Below, piece by piece: positions 16,492-25,893 of a stretch of 64,000 bases of DNA (position 1 is its first letter; every line of letters starts with the position of its first letter). The position numbers and the translations under genes are program-made. The DNA comes from Butyrivibrio sp. AC2005. Its GTDB lineage: Bacteria > Bacillota > Clostridia > Lachnospirales > Lachnospiraceae. The notes beneath the pieces were generated by a model. That model saw only the letters and a list, made by a program, of their open reading frames with translations, had not been told where the DNA came from and made no database searches. Location of the stretch: the NCBI RefSeq assembly GCF_000424145.1, contig NZ_KE384138.1, forward strand, positions 459,384-523,383. Reading direction: 5' to 3'.

Positions 16492-17940
16492 TTACTCTTC
16501 AGTCTTCTTAGCTGCTGTCTTACGTGTGCGCTTCGGCTTCTCCTCAGCTGCATCGTCGTCCTTCTTAGCTGCTGTCTTGCGTGTGCGCTTCGGCTTCTCC
16601 TCAGCTGCATCATCAGACTTCTTAGCTGCTGCCTTTCTTGTAGCCTTCTTAGCACCAACTTCCTTAGCGTTCTCTACAAGGAACTTAGCTGCCTTCTGAA
16701 CAAGGAGGTCATCCTTAAGAGTCTTGATCTCACGGTCACCCATGAACTCCTTAACCTTCTCAACTTCCATGTTGTACTGCTTAGCCATCTTCTCAAGCTC
16801 TTCCTTGATCTCTTCCTCAGCGATCTCGAACTTCTCAGCTGCAGCAACTGCTTCAAGAACAAGTCTTGACTGGATACGCTCAACAGCCTGAGGCTTAACC
16901 TGCTCCATAAGCTGCTCAACTGTATTGCCTGTGTACTGCATGTACTGCTGCATGTTCATGCCCTGATACTGAAGTCTCTGAGCAAAATCGTTAACGATCT
17001 GGCGCTGCTGTGTCTCAACCATCTTCTCAGGAAGCTCCATCTCAGAATCCTCGATAACAGCCTTAACTGCTTCATCCTCACGCTTAGCCTTAGCCTCAGC
17101 CTCTTTGCGCTCTGTGAGCTTCTTCTTAACATCTTCTTTATACTCATCTACTGTCTCAAAATCAGAAACATCGCTTGCAAACTCATCGTTGAGCTCAGGA
17201 AGCTCTCTTGTCTTGATGCCCTTAACTGTGCACTTGAATGTTGCAGCCTTACCAGCGAGATCCTCTGAATGATAATCCTCAGGGAATGTTACGTTAACTT
17301 CACCCTCTTTTCCGATTTCGAAGCCTACAAGCTGCTCCTCGAATCCGGGGATGAAAGAACCTGAACCGATTGTAAGAGGATAATCTGTGCCCTTACCACC
17401 TTCGAAAGCAACACCGTCAACAAATCCCTCGAAGTCAAGAGTTACGATATCACCATCCTCTACGTTACGATCTGTAACCTCGATTGTTCTGGCATTTCTG
17501 CTTCTCTCCTGGTCGATCTCAGCGTTGATCTCGTCCTCAGTTACGTCAAGGTCCACCTTCTCAACCTCAACACCCTTGTACTTACCAAGCTTAACTTCAG
17601 GCTTAAGAGCTACAGTTGCTGTAAAGATGAAAGGCTTACCAGCCTCGATCTGTGATACCTCAATATCAGGATTGGATACAACGTCCTCACCGCACTCTTC
17701 TACAGCCTTAGGATACTCTTCGTTGATAACTTCGTTAGCAGCATCCTCAAAGAATACTTCCTTACCGTACATACGCTCGATCATATGACGGGGAGCCTTA
17801 CCCTTACGGAATCCGGGAATCTGGATCTTATTCTTCTGCTTGTTGTAAACCTTGTCAATTGCTTTGTCAAAAGACTCTGCTTCTACTTCGATTGTAAGCT
17901 TAGCCATGCTCTTCTCGAGCTTTTCTACTGATACGCTCAT
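16492..17940 (-). CDS. tig: Trigger factor, ribosome-associated chaperone/PPIase
   Basis: The 482-residue protein has the ribosome-docking signature GFRKGKAPRHMIE (about 44-56), an FKBP-type PPIase domain (about 155-245) and the helical chaperone arms. Normal family length is about 430; the extra 50 C-terminal residues are a histone-H1-like tail with two copies of a 20-residue repeat (KKDDDAAEEKPKRTRKTAAK type), also repeated at the DNA level with 60-bp period. The gene precedes clpP-clpX as in many Firmicutes. Its leader contains a GTTTTTAT/ATAAAAAC stem near 18015-18035. Confidence 0.95.
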   Translation of the reverse strand: MSVSVEKLEKSMAKLTIEVEAESFDKAIDKVYNKQKNKIQIPGFRKGKAPRHMIERMYGKEVFFEDAANEVINEEYPKAVEECGEDVVSNPDIEVSQIEAGKPFIFTATVALKPEVKLGKYKGVEVEKVDLDVTEDEINAEIDQERSRNARTIEVTDRNVEDGDIVTLDFEGFVDGVAFEGGKGTDYPLTIGSGSFIPGFEEQLVGFEIGKEGEVNVTFPEDYHSEDLAGKAATFKCTVKGIKTRELPELNDEFASDVSDFETVDEYKEDVKKKLTERKEAEAKAKREDEAVKAVIEDSEMELPEKMVETQQRQIVNDFAQRLQYQGMNMQQYMQYTGNTVEQLMEQVKPQAVERIQSRLVLEAVAAAEKFEIAEEEIKEELEKMAKQYNMEVEKVKEFMGDREIKTLKDDLLVQKAAKFLVENAKEVGAKKATRKAAAKKSDDAAEEKPKRTRKTAAKKDDDAAEEKPKRTRKTAAKKTEE

Positions 17941-18148
17941 TGAATTCTTATTCCTCCTATTACTGCATATCTCTAAGATATAAAAAATTGTTTACACAAA
18001 TGATTTTGTGCTGTTTTTATCTATATAAAAACGACCTGCACTATATCTCCTTGGCACAGTCGCCTACAGATTATAGCACAGGTTGTCAATAATTTCTACT
18101 AATTTTTATTTTTAAATATTTCCGAGTCTTGACTCTGAATAGTCATTT

Positions 18149-18262
18149 TTAATCTTACTCGGCAATCATGTATACATTGCTATACTTTATAGTATCTCAG
18201 CGCTCATGTGGGCATTGCTATACTTTATAGTATCTCAGCACTCATGTGGGCATTGCTATACT
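18149..18262. repeat. 38-bp tandem repeat that includes the 3' end of the CYTH gene
   Basis: Read on the minus strand, the last 38 bases of the CYTH gene including its TAA (18262-18225) are followed by a copy with one mismatch (18224-18187) and a degenerate third copy (18186-18149). The unit starts AGTATAGCAATGCCCACATG. The period is not a multiple of three. Confidence 0.9.
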
Positions 18263-18848
18263 TCAGATCTCCAGTCACATCCTCATCAAACCACTCGGCA
18301 GGATGATATGCCGCTGCTGCCTCCTCACTCGGGAACTCAACCTCGGCGAGAAGCCTTCCTTCAAAGGGAGGCCCGAATACGTCGAGTTCTATCTTTATTT
18401 TATTAGTTGCCAGCGCATCCTTTACTTCTTTATTATTCTCCAAAAACTCATCATCAAATCCATCGGAATTAAGTGGGATGAGATATCTCTTTTTCCTTAT
18501 CACATTTCCATCGGCTTTTTCTACAAGATGCTCATAGGATGTCTTATCGAGAGGCATGTTATATTCTGTCTGGCCGATTTCAGTATGAGCTGTCGATGCC
18601 TGTACTGGCAATGTTTCTCCCTTTTCTGCCTGTTCACAGCAATCCTTTTTTTTGACTATATCAGCCTCATCAATTTTTCCAAAATCCTTGCGCCTTTTGT
18701 AAGTCATATAGTAACTGTCATCCTGGCGTCTTACCCTGATCGCCGGCGCCACATTAAGATACCCCTGCTCTATAACATGCACGGGGTACTGTTCCAGATT
18801 CTCCGGAAGCTTTTTAATTGTGAATTTTCTTTCTATTTCTATTCCCAT
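18225..18848 (-). CDS. CYTH-domain (triphosphate tunnel) protein
   Basis: The 207-residue product begins MGIEIERKFTIK, the ExExK motif that defines CYTH enzymes. Further tunnel residues are seen in IRVRRQ, MTYKRR and IELDVF/LLAEVEF. CYTH proteins hydrolyse inorganic triphosphate or act on nucleotide triphosphates; the substrate is not predictable here. Residues about 75-95 (CCEQAEKGETLPVQASTAHT) look like an insertion. The final 13 codons and the stop are duplicated in tandem downstream. The start region lies against the 52-bp hairpin array. Confidence 0.85.
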   Translation of the reverse strand: MGIEIERKFTIKKLPENLEQYPVHVIEQGYLNVAPAIRVRRQDDSYYMTYKRRKDFGKIDEADIVKKKDCCEQAEKGETLPVQASTAHTEIGQTEYNMPLDKTSYEHLVEKADGNVIRKKRYLIPLNSDGFDDEFLENNKEVKDALATNKIKIELDVFGPPFEGRLLAEVEFPSEEAAAAYHPAEWFDEDVTGDLKYSNAHMSAEIL

Positions 18849-18860
18849 TTTTCTATGTCT

Positions 18861-19158
18861 GCCCTACTTACAGCAATTCCCTCATCTTCCAGGGTATTTG
18901 TTTTTTGCCTCTGCCCTGATTCCAACAAATCTCGCGCCTTTCAGGGTATTTGTTGTTTACCTCTACCCTGATTACAGCTAATTTCTCTCATTCCAGGGCA
19001 TATGTTGCACATCTCCTACCCTGATTACAGCTAATTTCTCTCATTCCAGGGCATTTGTTGTTAACCTCTACCCTGATTGCAACTAATCTCTTTCATTCCA
19101 GGGCATCTTGTTGTATTTGCCTACCCTGATTACAGCAAATATCCATTATCCCAGGGTA
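18861..19158. repeat. Tandem array of 52-53-bp units, five forming hairpins
   Basis: CAGGGTA or CAGGGCA starts at 18890, 18942, 18994, 19047, 19099 and 19152, so the period alternates 52/53. In five units it is followed after about 15 bases by TACCCTG (TGCCCTG in the first), giving hairpins at 18890-18918, 18942-18970, 18994-19023, 19047-19075 and 19099-19128. A shared GATTACAGCTAATTTCTCTC spacer separates them. The rest of the 18849-19290 gap (19160-19289) is AT-rich and shows nothing I recognise. Confidence 0.85.
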
Positions 19159-19289
19159 TTGATTGCACGCACCACAAAAAACAAACTACAAAGTAAGCAG
19201 CAAACACAAGCATTAAAAGCAAGCACCTATTCACAATTACTTATCGTCCCTAACCATGATGCCTAATCAACACCTAAACGCTATCCCTG

Positions 19290-19841
19290 TCAAACCCTGA
19301 ACACAATTCCCTTACCAAGCTTATCTGCAGTCTCTTTTCCGCAGAAGCGTTCTACAATAGCAAGGGCAAAGGGGATTGCTGTTCCCATTCCGCGGCTGGT
19401 GAGAATATGTCCGTCAACCGTAGTCTCTGTCATCTGTACATCAGCGCCCTTAAGCTCACCTTCAAGACCCGGATAAACACAGGCTTTTCTTCCCTGTAAG
19501 AGACCGGCTCTTCCAAACACACCGGGGGCAGCGCAGATAGCACTTATATATTTTCCTGCTGCATCAAAAGCGCGAATCTGCTCCACAAGCTTCTCTGTCT
19601 TCTCAAGATTGGTTGTTCCAGGCATTCCTCCCGGAAGCACAAGCATATCCATCTCGTCAAATTTCACTTCATCAAGAAGTTTGTCAGCCTTAACTTCTAT
19701 TCCATGAGAACCTGTCACCTGAAGAGTTCCCATAACAGAAACCATATCAATTGTGAGTCCTGCTCTTCTGCAGATATCCACAACTGTCAGTCCCTCAATT
19801 TCCTCAAATCCATCTGCCAGAAAAATTGCAATATTTGCCAT
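19290..19841 (-). CDS. DJ-1/PfpI family protein
   Basis: The start at 19841 follows GGGAGG and an AAAGGA; the frame extends 13 codons upstream without support. The 183-residue product has the DJ-1 fold markers: FLADGFEEIEG at the N-terminus with the conserved Glu, LPGGMPG, and the nucleophile elbow AICAAPGVFG with its reactive Cys near 105. Bacterial relatives include YajL/ThiJ-type stress proteins proposed to protect or repair proteins. It stands alone between repeat arrays. Confidence 0.88.
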   Translation of the reverse strand: MANIAIFLADGFEEIEGLTVVDICRRAGLTIDMVSVMGTLQVTGSHGIEVKADKLLDEVKFDEMDMLVLPGGMPGTTNLEKTEKLVEQIRAFDAAGKYISAICAAPGVFGRAGLLQGRKACVYPGLEGELKGADVQMTETTVDGHILTSRGMGTAIPFALAIVERFCGKETADKLGKGIVFRV

Positions 19842-19946
19842 TCCTTTTATCCTCCCTAACATCCAAAATTTTTCGATCAACCATAATCGAGAAAAAATAT
19901 ATCACTTAAAATCTACAACCACCCTAAATCAAACCTTCCATCCACA

Positions 19947-20015
19947 ATTGTAAAAAACACCTGACAGTTATTGTAAAAATCACCTGGCAGTTATTGTAAA
20001 AATCACCTGGCAGTT
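19947..20015. repeat. 23-bp tandem repeat, three units
   Basis: ATTGTAAAAATCACCTGGCA begins each 23-bp unit, starting at 19947, 19970 and 19993. It lies 19 bases beyond the stop of the solute-binding lipoprotein gene. Confidence 0.9.
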
Positions 20016-20033
20016 ATCACACAAATTCCATAA

Positions 20034-21617
20034 TTACTCTGCCTTAACCTTTATTGCCCCGGAGTCAAATACTCTGCCACGCTCTTCCAAAACCTCTTCC
20101 AGCCCCAGTGACTTAAGATGCTCATACTCATCCTTCTGAAGGTTATCAAAATCTACCGACGGACAGCATATCAGGTTATACGCATATTCAACAAGTGCTG
20201 TATCAAGCTCAACCGAATATTTCACCTCGGTATCAAGAACCATGCTGGTACTGGGAAAAGTGAACTGATCTTCAACACACAGGTCATATAAATGATTAAA
20301 CCACTCCTGGCTCTCCCAGGGACAGTTCTCTACCCAGGTTGAGACCTGACCATCTTTCCTGTCCACAAATGAAAAGTGGCCGTTTACGATGCAATAATCA
20401 TCCGGATTCCCGGAATATCCCATAGCATAGAGCTCATCCTTCGCCATTGCCATTGGTGCTCCTGCCTTGGTATTTTTATGATCCGGAGTGTAATTCACCA
20501 TTTCGGCGATTTCTGGATCTGCAAGCCAGTTCAGATACTTTATTGCCGCATCTGTCTTATTCTTGCTGATAGCAGGAACCATCACATACATTCCGTAATC
20601 AGGCTCTGCCACGTTTCGATATCCTCCATCCTGAAGGTCAAAGCACAGCACCGGATCTACCCTGACGGAGGAGTCCTTTGCCTTAAGCTCAGAAATATAT
20701 GTAAATGGCGACATAGCGTCATCAACAAAAAATCCTGCCTTTCCTTCAGTGACATCCTTTACATAAGCAGAGTTGTCCTTATCTGCAGTAAAATCAAGAG
20801 AAATAATGCCGTCATTGTAGAGCCTGTTAAGTTCTCTTAAACCATCAACTGCCCCATCCGCAACTACCATATATCGCTCGGAATAGATATATGCATCCCT
20901 GTCAGACAGGTTATTTACATAAGATCCCACGAAGCCCTGGTAAAAGCGTTCTGAATTGACATCCCCACCCATTGCCCATGGTATCACTCCATCAACTTCA
21001 CCGGGATTGTTTTCCTTAACTGCATAGAGATAATCTATCAATTCCTTTTTATTGGTTGGAACAGGTAATCCAAGCATATCGCACCAGTCCCTGCGGATAT
21101 AAGCCATATGTCTTGGGGACTTGAATCCCCTTCTCTTCATGACCGCTACCTGAAGGTCATTGTAGGAGCCCATGTACTGAATGTCGCCTATATACTCTTT
21201 AATATTGTCTCCGTATTTTTCGAGAGATTCAGTAAGATCAGCAACCTTACCCTGCTTGGTCATATAACCGAACACTGAGGATGAGTATGTGAAAATTATA
21301 TCCGGAGCAGTTCCCTCATCCACCATCTTCTTGATAGTCGAATCTGAAGTCGATCTGTCTACACTGATAAAATGAAGATTTATCCCATACTCCTCTTTTA
21401 CCTTTGCCCGGATCCAGTTGGCAAGCGCATTATCATCAGCCGAATAGCCTTCAGGAAAATTGCCCCTGTCCCATACCATACAGGTAATATAATTCTCATC
21501 ATCCATAGCATAATCGGATGTGGCATTCTCTTTTTCTTCAAAAATGGAACACCCTGCACAGGAAAAAAGAAGCGTTATAGTTAAAATAGTGCTAATAGTT
21601 CTGGAAAAAATGCGCAT
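20034..21617 (-). CDS. Extracellular solute-binding lipoprotein (ABC transporter family 1)
   Basis: The 527-residue product has a lipoprotein signal with lipobox CAGC at about residue 23. The fold pattern is that of large family 1 sugar-binding proteins: SADDNALANWIRAKV near 60, the periplasmic-binding hinge segments, and KYLNWLADPEIAEM near 400. No permease or ATPase genes are adjacent, so it either works with a remote transporter or is an orphan receptor. The LacI-type regulator lies 44 bases upstream, with malQ before it, which suggests a maltodextrin or other oligosaccharide ligand; this is inference from context. Confidence 0.85.
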   Translation of the reverse strand: MRIFSRTISTILTITLLFSCAGCSIFEEKENATSDYAMDDENYITCMVWDRGNFPEGYSADDNALANWIRAKVKEEYGINLHFISVDRSTSDSTIKKMVDEGTAPDIIFTYSSSVFGYMTKQGKVADLTESLEKYGDNIKEYIGDIQYMGSYNDLQVAVMKRRGFKSPRHMAYIRRDWCDMLGLPVPTNKKELIDYLYAVKENNPGEVDGVIPWAMGGDVNSERFYQGFVGSYVNNLSDRDAYIYSERYMVVADGAVDGLRELNRLYNDGIISLDFTADKDNSAYVKDVTEGKAGFFVDDAMSPFTYISELKAKDSSVRVDPVLCFDLQDGGYRNVAEPDYGMYVMVPAISKNKTDAAIKYLNWLADPEIAEMVNYTPDHKNTKAGAPMAMAKDELYAMGYSGNPDDYCIVNGHFSFVDRKDGQVSTWVENCPWESQEWFNHLYDLCVEDQFTFPSTSMVLDTEVKYSVELDTALVEYAYNLICCPSVDFDNLQKDEYEHLKSLGLEEVLEERGRVFDSGAIKVKAE

Positions 21618-21660
21618 AGCCTGTCCTCATTAAAACCATTCGTACTACTCTCACAGCAAA

Positions 21661-22701
21661 TCATACATGTCGTTTGGAAGTTGATTCACCCACGCACAGT
21701 TCCGCAGGAAAGGTAATATGCCTATGGCTGCTTCTGGACTCTATAATGTCAAACAAAAGCTTTACCGTTTCCCTTGAAATCTGATCAAGTGGCTGCCTTA
21801 TGGTCGTGAGTCTCGGATTAATGTATCTACCTATTTCCATACCGTCAAAGCCGCAAACGCTTAAATCCTCCGGAACCTTAAGTCCCGCATCTGCTATGGC
21901 ACGTATCGCACCTATAGCCAGCAAATCCGTCGCGCAGAAAACCGCAGAGAACTCCTTTCCCGAAGACAGCATTCTCTGCATTGTCCTATATCCGTTCTCT
22001 ACCGAAAAATGCTCCATGTTCTGATCGACGTAGAATATCAATTCCTCATCGACCGCCATACCTCGCTCCAGATAAGCATCCTTGTAGCCCTCAAGCCGCA
22101 AATGACCTACCGATCTTCTACCCATAGCCTCAGTCATTATGGCTATGTTCTGATGTCCCAGATTCATGAGATACTGAGTCATATGCCTTGCTTCAAGCCT
22201 GTCGTCAACTGAAACAGTCGAGAATTCGCCTCTTCCCTCCTCCTCAAGTGACGAAGCACCTATTGTTGAAAAAACTGCAGGAATCTTAAGCTCTCCCAGT
22301 TTAAGTCTGGACTGTTCCGAACCACCTCCCAGGAAAATAATACCCCTCAGTCTTTTCTCCGTCTCCAGCTCCATGGCAACATCGGCCTCCTCTTCGTCAG
22401 CCTCAACATGCCTTAGAACCAGAGCATATTTCTGTCTGTCTATCTCCTGTTCTATGATATCGATCATAGGGGAGAAAAATGGATTGGTAACTCCCTTTAT
22501 AAGTACACCGATGCATTTGGCATCGGTGCGTTTAAGATTACGCGCGCTGTCGTTGGGGACAAAACCTGTCTCCCTTATCACAGCCGTTATTCTTTCACGG
22601 GTTGCGGCACTTACGTCAGGGTGACCGTTGATCACCCTCGAAACCGTACTTACGCCTACACCGCACATTTTTGCTATATCAACAATGGTTATTTTAGACA
22701 T
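21661..22701 (-). CDS. LacI-family transcriptional regulator
   Basis: The 346-residue product starts at 22701, where GGAAG lies 8 bases upstream. The N-terminal helix-turn-helix ITIVDIAKMCGVGVSTVSRVINGHPDVS is classic LacI, followed by a periplasmic-binding-type sugar sensor domain. Its first 8 bases overlap the end of malQ in another frame, so translation is probably coupled. The neighbours (malQ, solute-binding protein) suggest control of alpha-glucan or oligosaccharide use. Confidence 0.93.
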   Translation of the reverse strand: MSKITIVDIAKMCGVGVSTVSRVINGHPDVSAATRERITAVIRETGFVPNDSARNLKRTDAKCIGVLIKGVTNPFFSPMIDIIEQEIDRQKYALVLRHVEADEEEADVAMELETEKRLRGIIFLGGGSEQSRLKLGELKIPAVFSTIGASSLEEEGRGEFSTVSVDDRLEARHMTQYLMNLGHQNIAIMTEAMGRRSVGHLRLEGYKDAYLERGMAVDEELIFYVDQNMEHFSVENGYRTMQRMLSSGKEFSAVFCATDLLAIGAIRAIADAGLKVPEDLSVCGFDGMEIGRYINPRLTTIRQPLDQISRETVKLLFDIIESRSSHRHITFPAELCVGESTSKRHV

Positions 22702-24229
22702 TTGAACATCTTCCGTATGTCTTTGCCATATCAAGCATTCTCTCGGCAAGCTCATCTGTGATTGCGTCACTGCTCATGCGCCATGTCCAGTTCTTACCAA
22801 GTGTTGAAGGAGTATTGATTCTGGCTTCTTTTCCAAGTCCCAGATAATCCTGCATGGGAATTACTGCCGTATTTGAAACAGAAGCAAAGGTTGCACGGAT
22901 AAACTCCCACACAATATCCTTATTGGACTTAATGTTCAGATACTTCTTGGCAAAACGCTTGTCCTCTCTGGGAATAGTGTTAAACCAGCCAAGTGTGGTC
23001 TCATTATCATGTGTTCCTGTATAAACAATACTGTTCTGCACATAATTGTGAGGAAGATAATCACTCTCTTCTCTCGCATCAAAAGCAAACTGCAGAATCT
23101 TCATTCCTGGGAACTTTGTTCTCTTAACAAGAGCAATAACAGAAGGTGTAAGGTATCCAAGGTCCTCTGCGATGACTCTTATGTCTCCAAGCTCTTTTTT
23201 CATAACCTCGAAAAGCTTGTAGCCGGGTCCCTTAACCCAATGTCCGTTCTCAGCTGTGGGATCGCCAAACGGAATTGAATAGTATTCATCAAAACCGCGG
23301 AAGTGATCGATACGAACAACATCATAGAGCTCGTAGCAGCTCTTTATACGGTTGATCCACCACTTAAAGCCTGTCTTTTCATGATAATCCCACTTGTAGA
23401 GAGGATTGCCCCAAAGCTGTCCTGTTCTTGAAAAAGCATCCGGAGGGCATCCTGCCACAGCAATAGGCATATTCTTTTTATCAAGCTGGAAGAGCTTGGG
23501 ATTTGCCCATGTGTCAGCTGAATCAAATGCTACATAAATCGGAATATCACCGATAATATCTATACCCTTTTCATTTGCATAAGCCTTGAGTTCAAACCAT
23601 TGTTTCCTGAAAAGGAACTGTATAAACTCATGGAATCTGATTCTGTCGGCATGCTTAACATTTGCCGCATCAAGAGCCTCTTTTTTCCTAAGTCGTAAAT
23701 CCTCAGGCCACTCTACCCAGCTAAGTCCGTCATAACGCTTTTTAAGCGCCATATAAAGTGCATAATCCGGAAGCCACTCGGCATTATCCTTTACATATTC
23801 ATCAAATTCCTTCTTAAAATCCTCATCAGGCTTCTTTGTGCTGTTATCGGATAAACCACTGTTTACATATGCTTTATATAAAACCTCGTAGCGGGTCTTG
23901 AAAAGTCTTGCATAATTAATCTCAATTTCATTTGAACCGAAATTGACTTTATCCACTTCCTCCTTATCAAGGAATTTCATTGAAATAAGCTTCTCAAGAT
24001 CTATAAAATAAGGATTTCCTGCATAGGTAGAAAATGACTGATACGGTGAATCTCCATAGCTTGTAGGTCCAAGCGGAAGAATCTGCCAATAGCTCTGTCC
24101 TGACTTAGCAAGAAAATCCACAAAATCATATGCTTCCTTTGAAAAAGCACCGATACCGTACTTTGAAGGAAGGCTGAAAATCGGCATCAGAACGCCGCAT
24201 GCTCTTTTACTTTTAACTTTTTTTGCCAT
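22694..24229 (-). CDS. malQ: 4-alpha-glucanotransferase (amylomaltase)
   Basis: The 511-residue enzyme is a GH77 amylomaltase. Landmarks are LPLGPTSYGDSPYQSFS near 50, DIIGDIPIYVAFDSAD near 215, the nucleophile segment VVRIDHFRGFDEYY near 290 and YTGTHDNETTLGW near 390. It transfers glucan chains between maltodextrins in the cytoplasm. Length is normal. It overlaps the LacI-type gene downstream. The PfkB-like gene lies upstream in the same direction. Confidence 0.96.
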   Translation of the reverse strand: MAKKVKSKRACGVLMPIFSLPSKYGIGAFSKEAYDFVDFLAKSGQSYWQILPLGPTSYGDSPYQSFSTYAGNPYFIDLEKLISMKFLDKEEVDKVNFGSNEIEINYARLFKTRYEVLYKAYVNSGLSDNSTKKPDEDFKKEFDEYVKDNAEWLPDYALYMALKKRYDGLSWVEWPEDLRLRKKEALDAANVKHADRIRFHEFIQFLFRKQWFELKAYANEKGIDIIGDIPIYVAFDSADTWANPKLFQLDKKNMPIAVAGCPPDAFSRTGQLWGNPLYKWDYHEKTGFKWWINRIKSCYELYDVVRIDHFRGFDEYYSIPFGDPTAENGHWVKGPGYKLFEVMKKELGDIRVIAEDLGYLTPSVIALVKRTKFPGMKILQFAFDAREESDYLPHNYVQNSIVYTGTHDNETTLGWFNTIPREDKRFAKKYLNIKSNKDIVWEFIRATFASVSNTAVIPMQDYLGLGKEARINTPSTLGKNWTWRMSSDAITDELAERMLDMAKTYGRCSNV

Positions 24230-24300
24230 TTTTTATTATCCTCATCATTCAACAAATTTGTATTATTTGATTATGTGAGTTACGCAATTTTTTATAAAAC

Positions 24301-25227
24301 TCACAGTCCGTTATCTCTTATACCCCAGATAAGATTACGCCACTGCTCCATCTGCTCCGTGGTCATGAAACCATTGGAGGTTCCCATATATCCAATCTTA
24401 TAGGATGAGAACAAAAGTGCATTCTTAATAGAATTGACAGAGTCCTCTGTCTCCTGATAGTAGTGTAAAAAGCATGAGAATAAAGCATTACCGGCACCGA
24501 CAGTATTGACAATCTCATTAGTCTTAACTGTCTTGTAATCGGCAATGAACTCTCCCTTTTTATCAAAAAGAATAACACCCTTGGAGCCGCGTCCCATTAT
24601 GATAATCTCTGTTCCGTAGGTCTTACTGATTCCTCTTATGAAATCATATGGATCTTCTTCTAGCTGATCGTCTGAGAAATAAAGGATGGTTGCTGCATCC
24701 AGGAAATCTCTGTTGTACTTTTCCTTTTCCCTGCAGAAATTACGGATATTAACCGCAACCTTCCTGCCATTCTCGGCAGCAGCTATTGCAAAAGGTCTGC
24801 AAAAATTCGCATTGGCCAGAACAACCATATCGGCCCAGCTTGCAAGCGGAGCAAACATGGACATGTCGTAGACTTTGTCACGCAGGTCCTTGATATCCTC
24901 AAATATCTGTCTTCTGCGTTCCCTGTCATACAATATTACACAGTTTGGTGTTTCCTCCATCTGTTGAACGACGTACTTTGTAGAAAGTTCAATCTTTGTT
25001 CCTGGAGGATTGAGATCCTCTACAGATTTATCACGTCCGATAATGGACATGAACTCAACCTCATCTCCCAGCCATCTGAGCGCAAGAGATTCATTGTAAG
25101 CATCGCCTCCAAGTCCCGTATAGATAGAGTTCACCTCTGTAGTAAGCGGCGCATATTCTATAGGAACTTTGTTGACCCTTACAATAGTCTCAACCTGCGT
25201 AATTCCTGCTACGACGAATTTTCCCAT
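24301..25227 (-). CDS. PfkB-family carbohydrate kinase-like protein with altered catalytic motif
   Basis: The 308-residue product starts after AAGGAGG. It has the ribokinase fold with the GLGGDAYNESLALRWLGDEV segment near 40 and the second signature near 250. That signature reads NTVGAGNALFSCF, whereas active PfkB kinases have DTxGAGD with Asp as catalytic base. The Asp-to-Asn change is read directly from the DNA (GGTAAT). It may be a pseudokinase, a sugar sensor, or a kinase with an alternative base. It lies upstream of malQ in the same orientation. Confidence 0.85.
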   Translation of the reverse strand: MGKFVVAGITQVETIVRVNKVPIEYAPLTTEVNSIYTGLGGDAYNESLALRWLGDEVEFMSIIGRDKSVEDLNPPGTKIELSTKYVVQQMEETPNCVILYDRERRRQIFEDIKDLRDKVYDMSMFAPLASWADMVVLANANFCRPFAIAAAENGRKVAVNIRNFCREKEKYNRDFLDAATILYFSDDQLEEDPYDFIRGISKTYGTEIIIMGRGSKGVILFDKKGEFIADYKTVKTNEIVNTVGAGNALFSCFLHYYQETEDSVNSIKNALLFSSYKIGYMGTSNGFMTTEQMEQWRNLIWGIRDNGL

Positions 25228-25284
25228 GTGTGCCTCCTTATATGATTAGTAACCATTATTCAGAAAAACAGTTGTTCTGAACAA

Positions 25285-25893
25285 TTACAACATATCGTAC
25301 GAAATCGCACGAAGCATTTCCATGTACTTCAAAACTTCTTCATAGTAGTCTTCCGGTTGGAAAACGCCCTCCTGAAACATTCGCTCAAGTATCTCTTTGT
25401 TTACCATCTCAATCATGTTATCAACAATCTGATAGTTGGCTTCAGGCTTAAACCTTGTGATATCACCCCTGTCAAGAATAGCTCTGATGGATTCATCATA
25501 GTGCTCTCTTGTGTCCAATATTGCTGATGCAGCCTCAGGTGTGTCCTCCACTGCAGCATTGTACAAAAACAGCTTAATGTACGGATACTGCTGCATGCAC
25601 AATGAATACACCCTCTCTACTTCCTCTCGTATTGTGAAAAAATCGGTGATGTCCCTAGATATGCCTGTTGAAATCTCCAAATTGATGACACGAATACTGT
25701 AATCATAAACAAACTGATACAATCCAAGCTTTGTCTCAAAATAGTGAAAAATTAGTCCCTTACTGATACCGGCCATCTTCACAATATCGTCCGTACTGGC
25801 ATGCATATAACCACCGAGAGCAAAAGCTCTAAGTGCTGCATTAATAATACGATCTTGCTTCTCTTTTTTAAGATCAAAAAATTTTTCGTTCAT
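25285..25893 (-). CDS. TetR/AcrR-family transcriptional regulator
   Basis: The 202-residue product has a TetR N-terminal domain: KQDRIINAALRAFALGGYMHASTDDIVKMAGISKGLIFHYFETKLGLYQFVYDY in pattern (residues 11-65). The C-terminal ligand domain is not diagnostic. The start follows AGGAGA. It precedes the PfkB-like gene by 57 bases in the same direction, so it may control that gene, but no operator is obvious. Confidence 0.93.
   Translation of the reverse strand: MNEKFFDLKKEKQDRIINAALRAFALGGYMHASTDDIVKMAGISKGLIFHYFETKLGLYQFVYDYSIRVINLEISTGISRDITDFFTIREEVERVYSLCMQQYPYIKLFLYNAAVEDTPEAASAILDTREHYDESIRAILDRGDITRFKPEANYQIVDNMIEMVNKEILERMFQEGVFQPEDYYEEVLKYMEMLRAISYDML

Noticed and set aside
18861..19158. 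Possible CRISPR array
   Set aside because: Units are about 52 bp with spacers that are themselves similar, and no cas genes are present.
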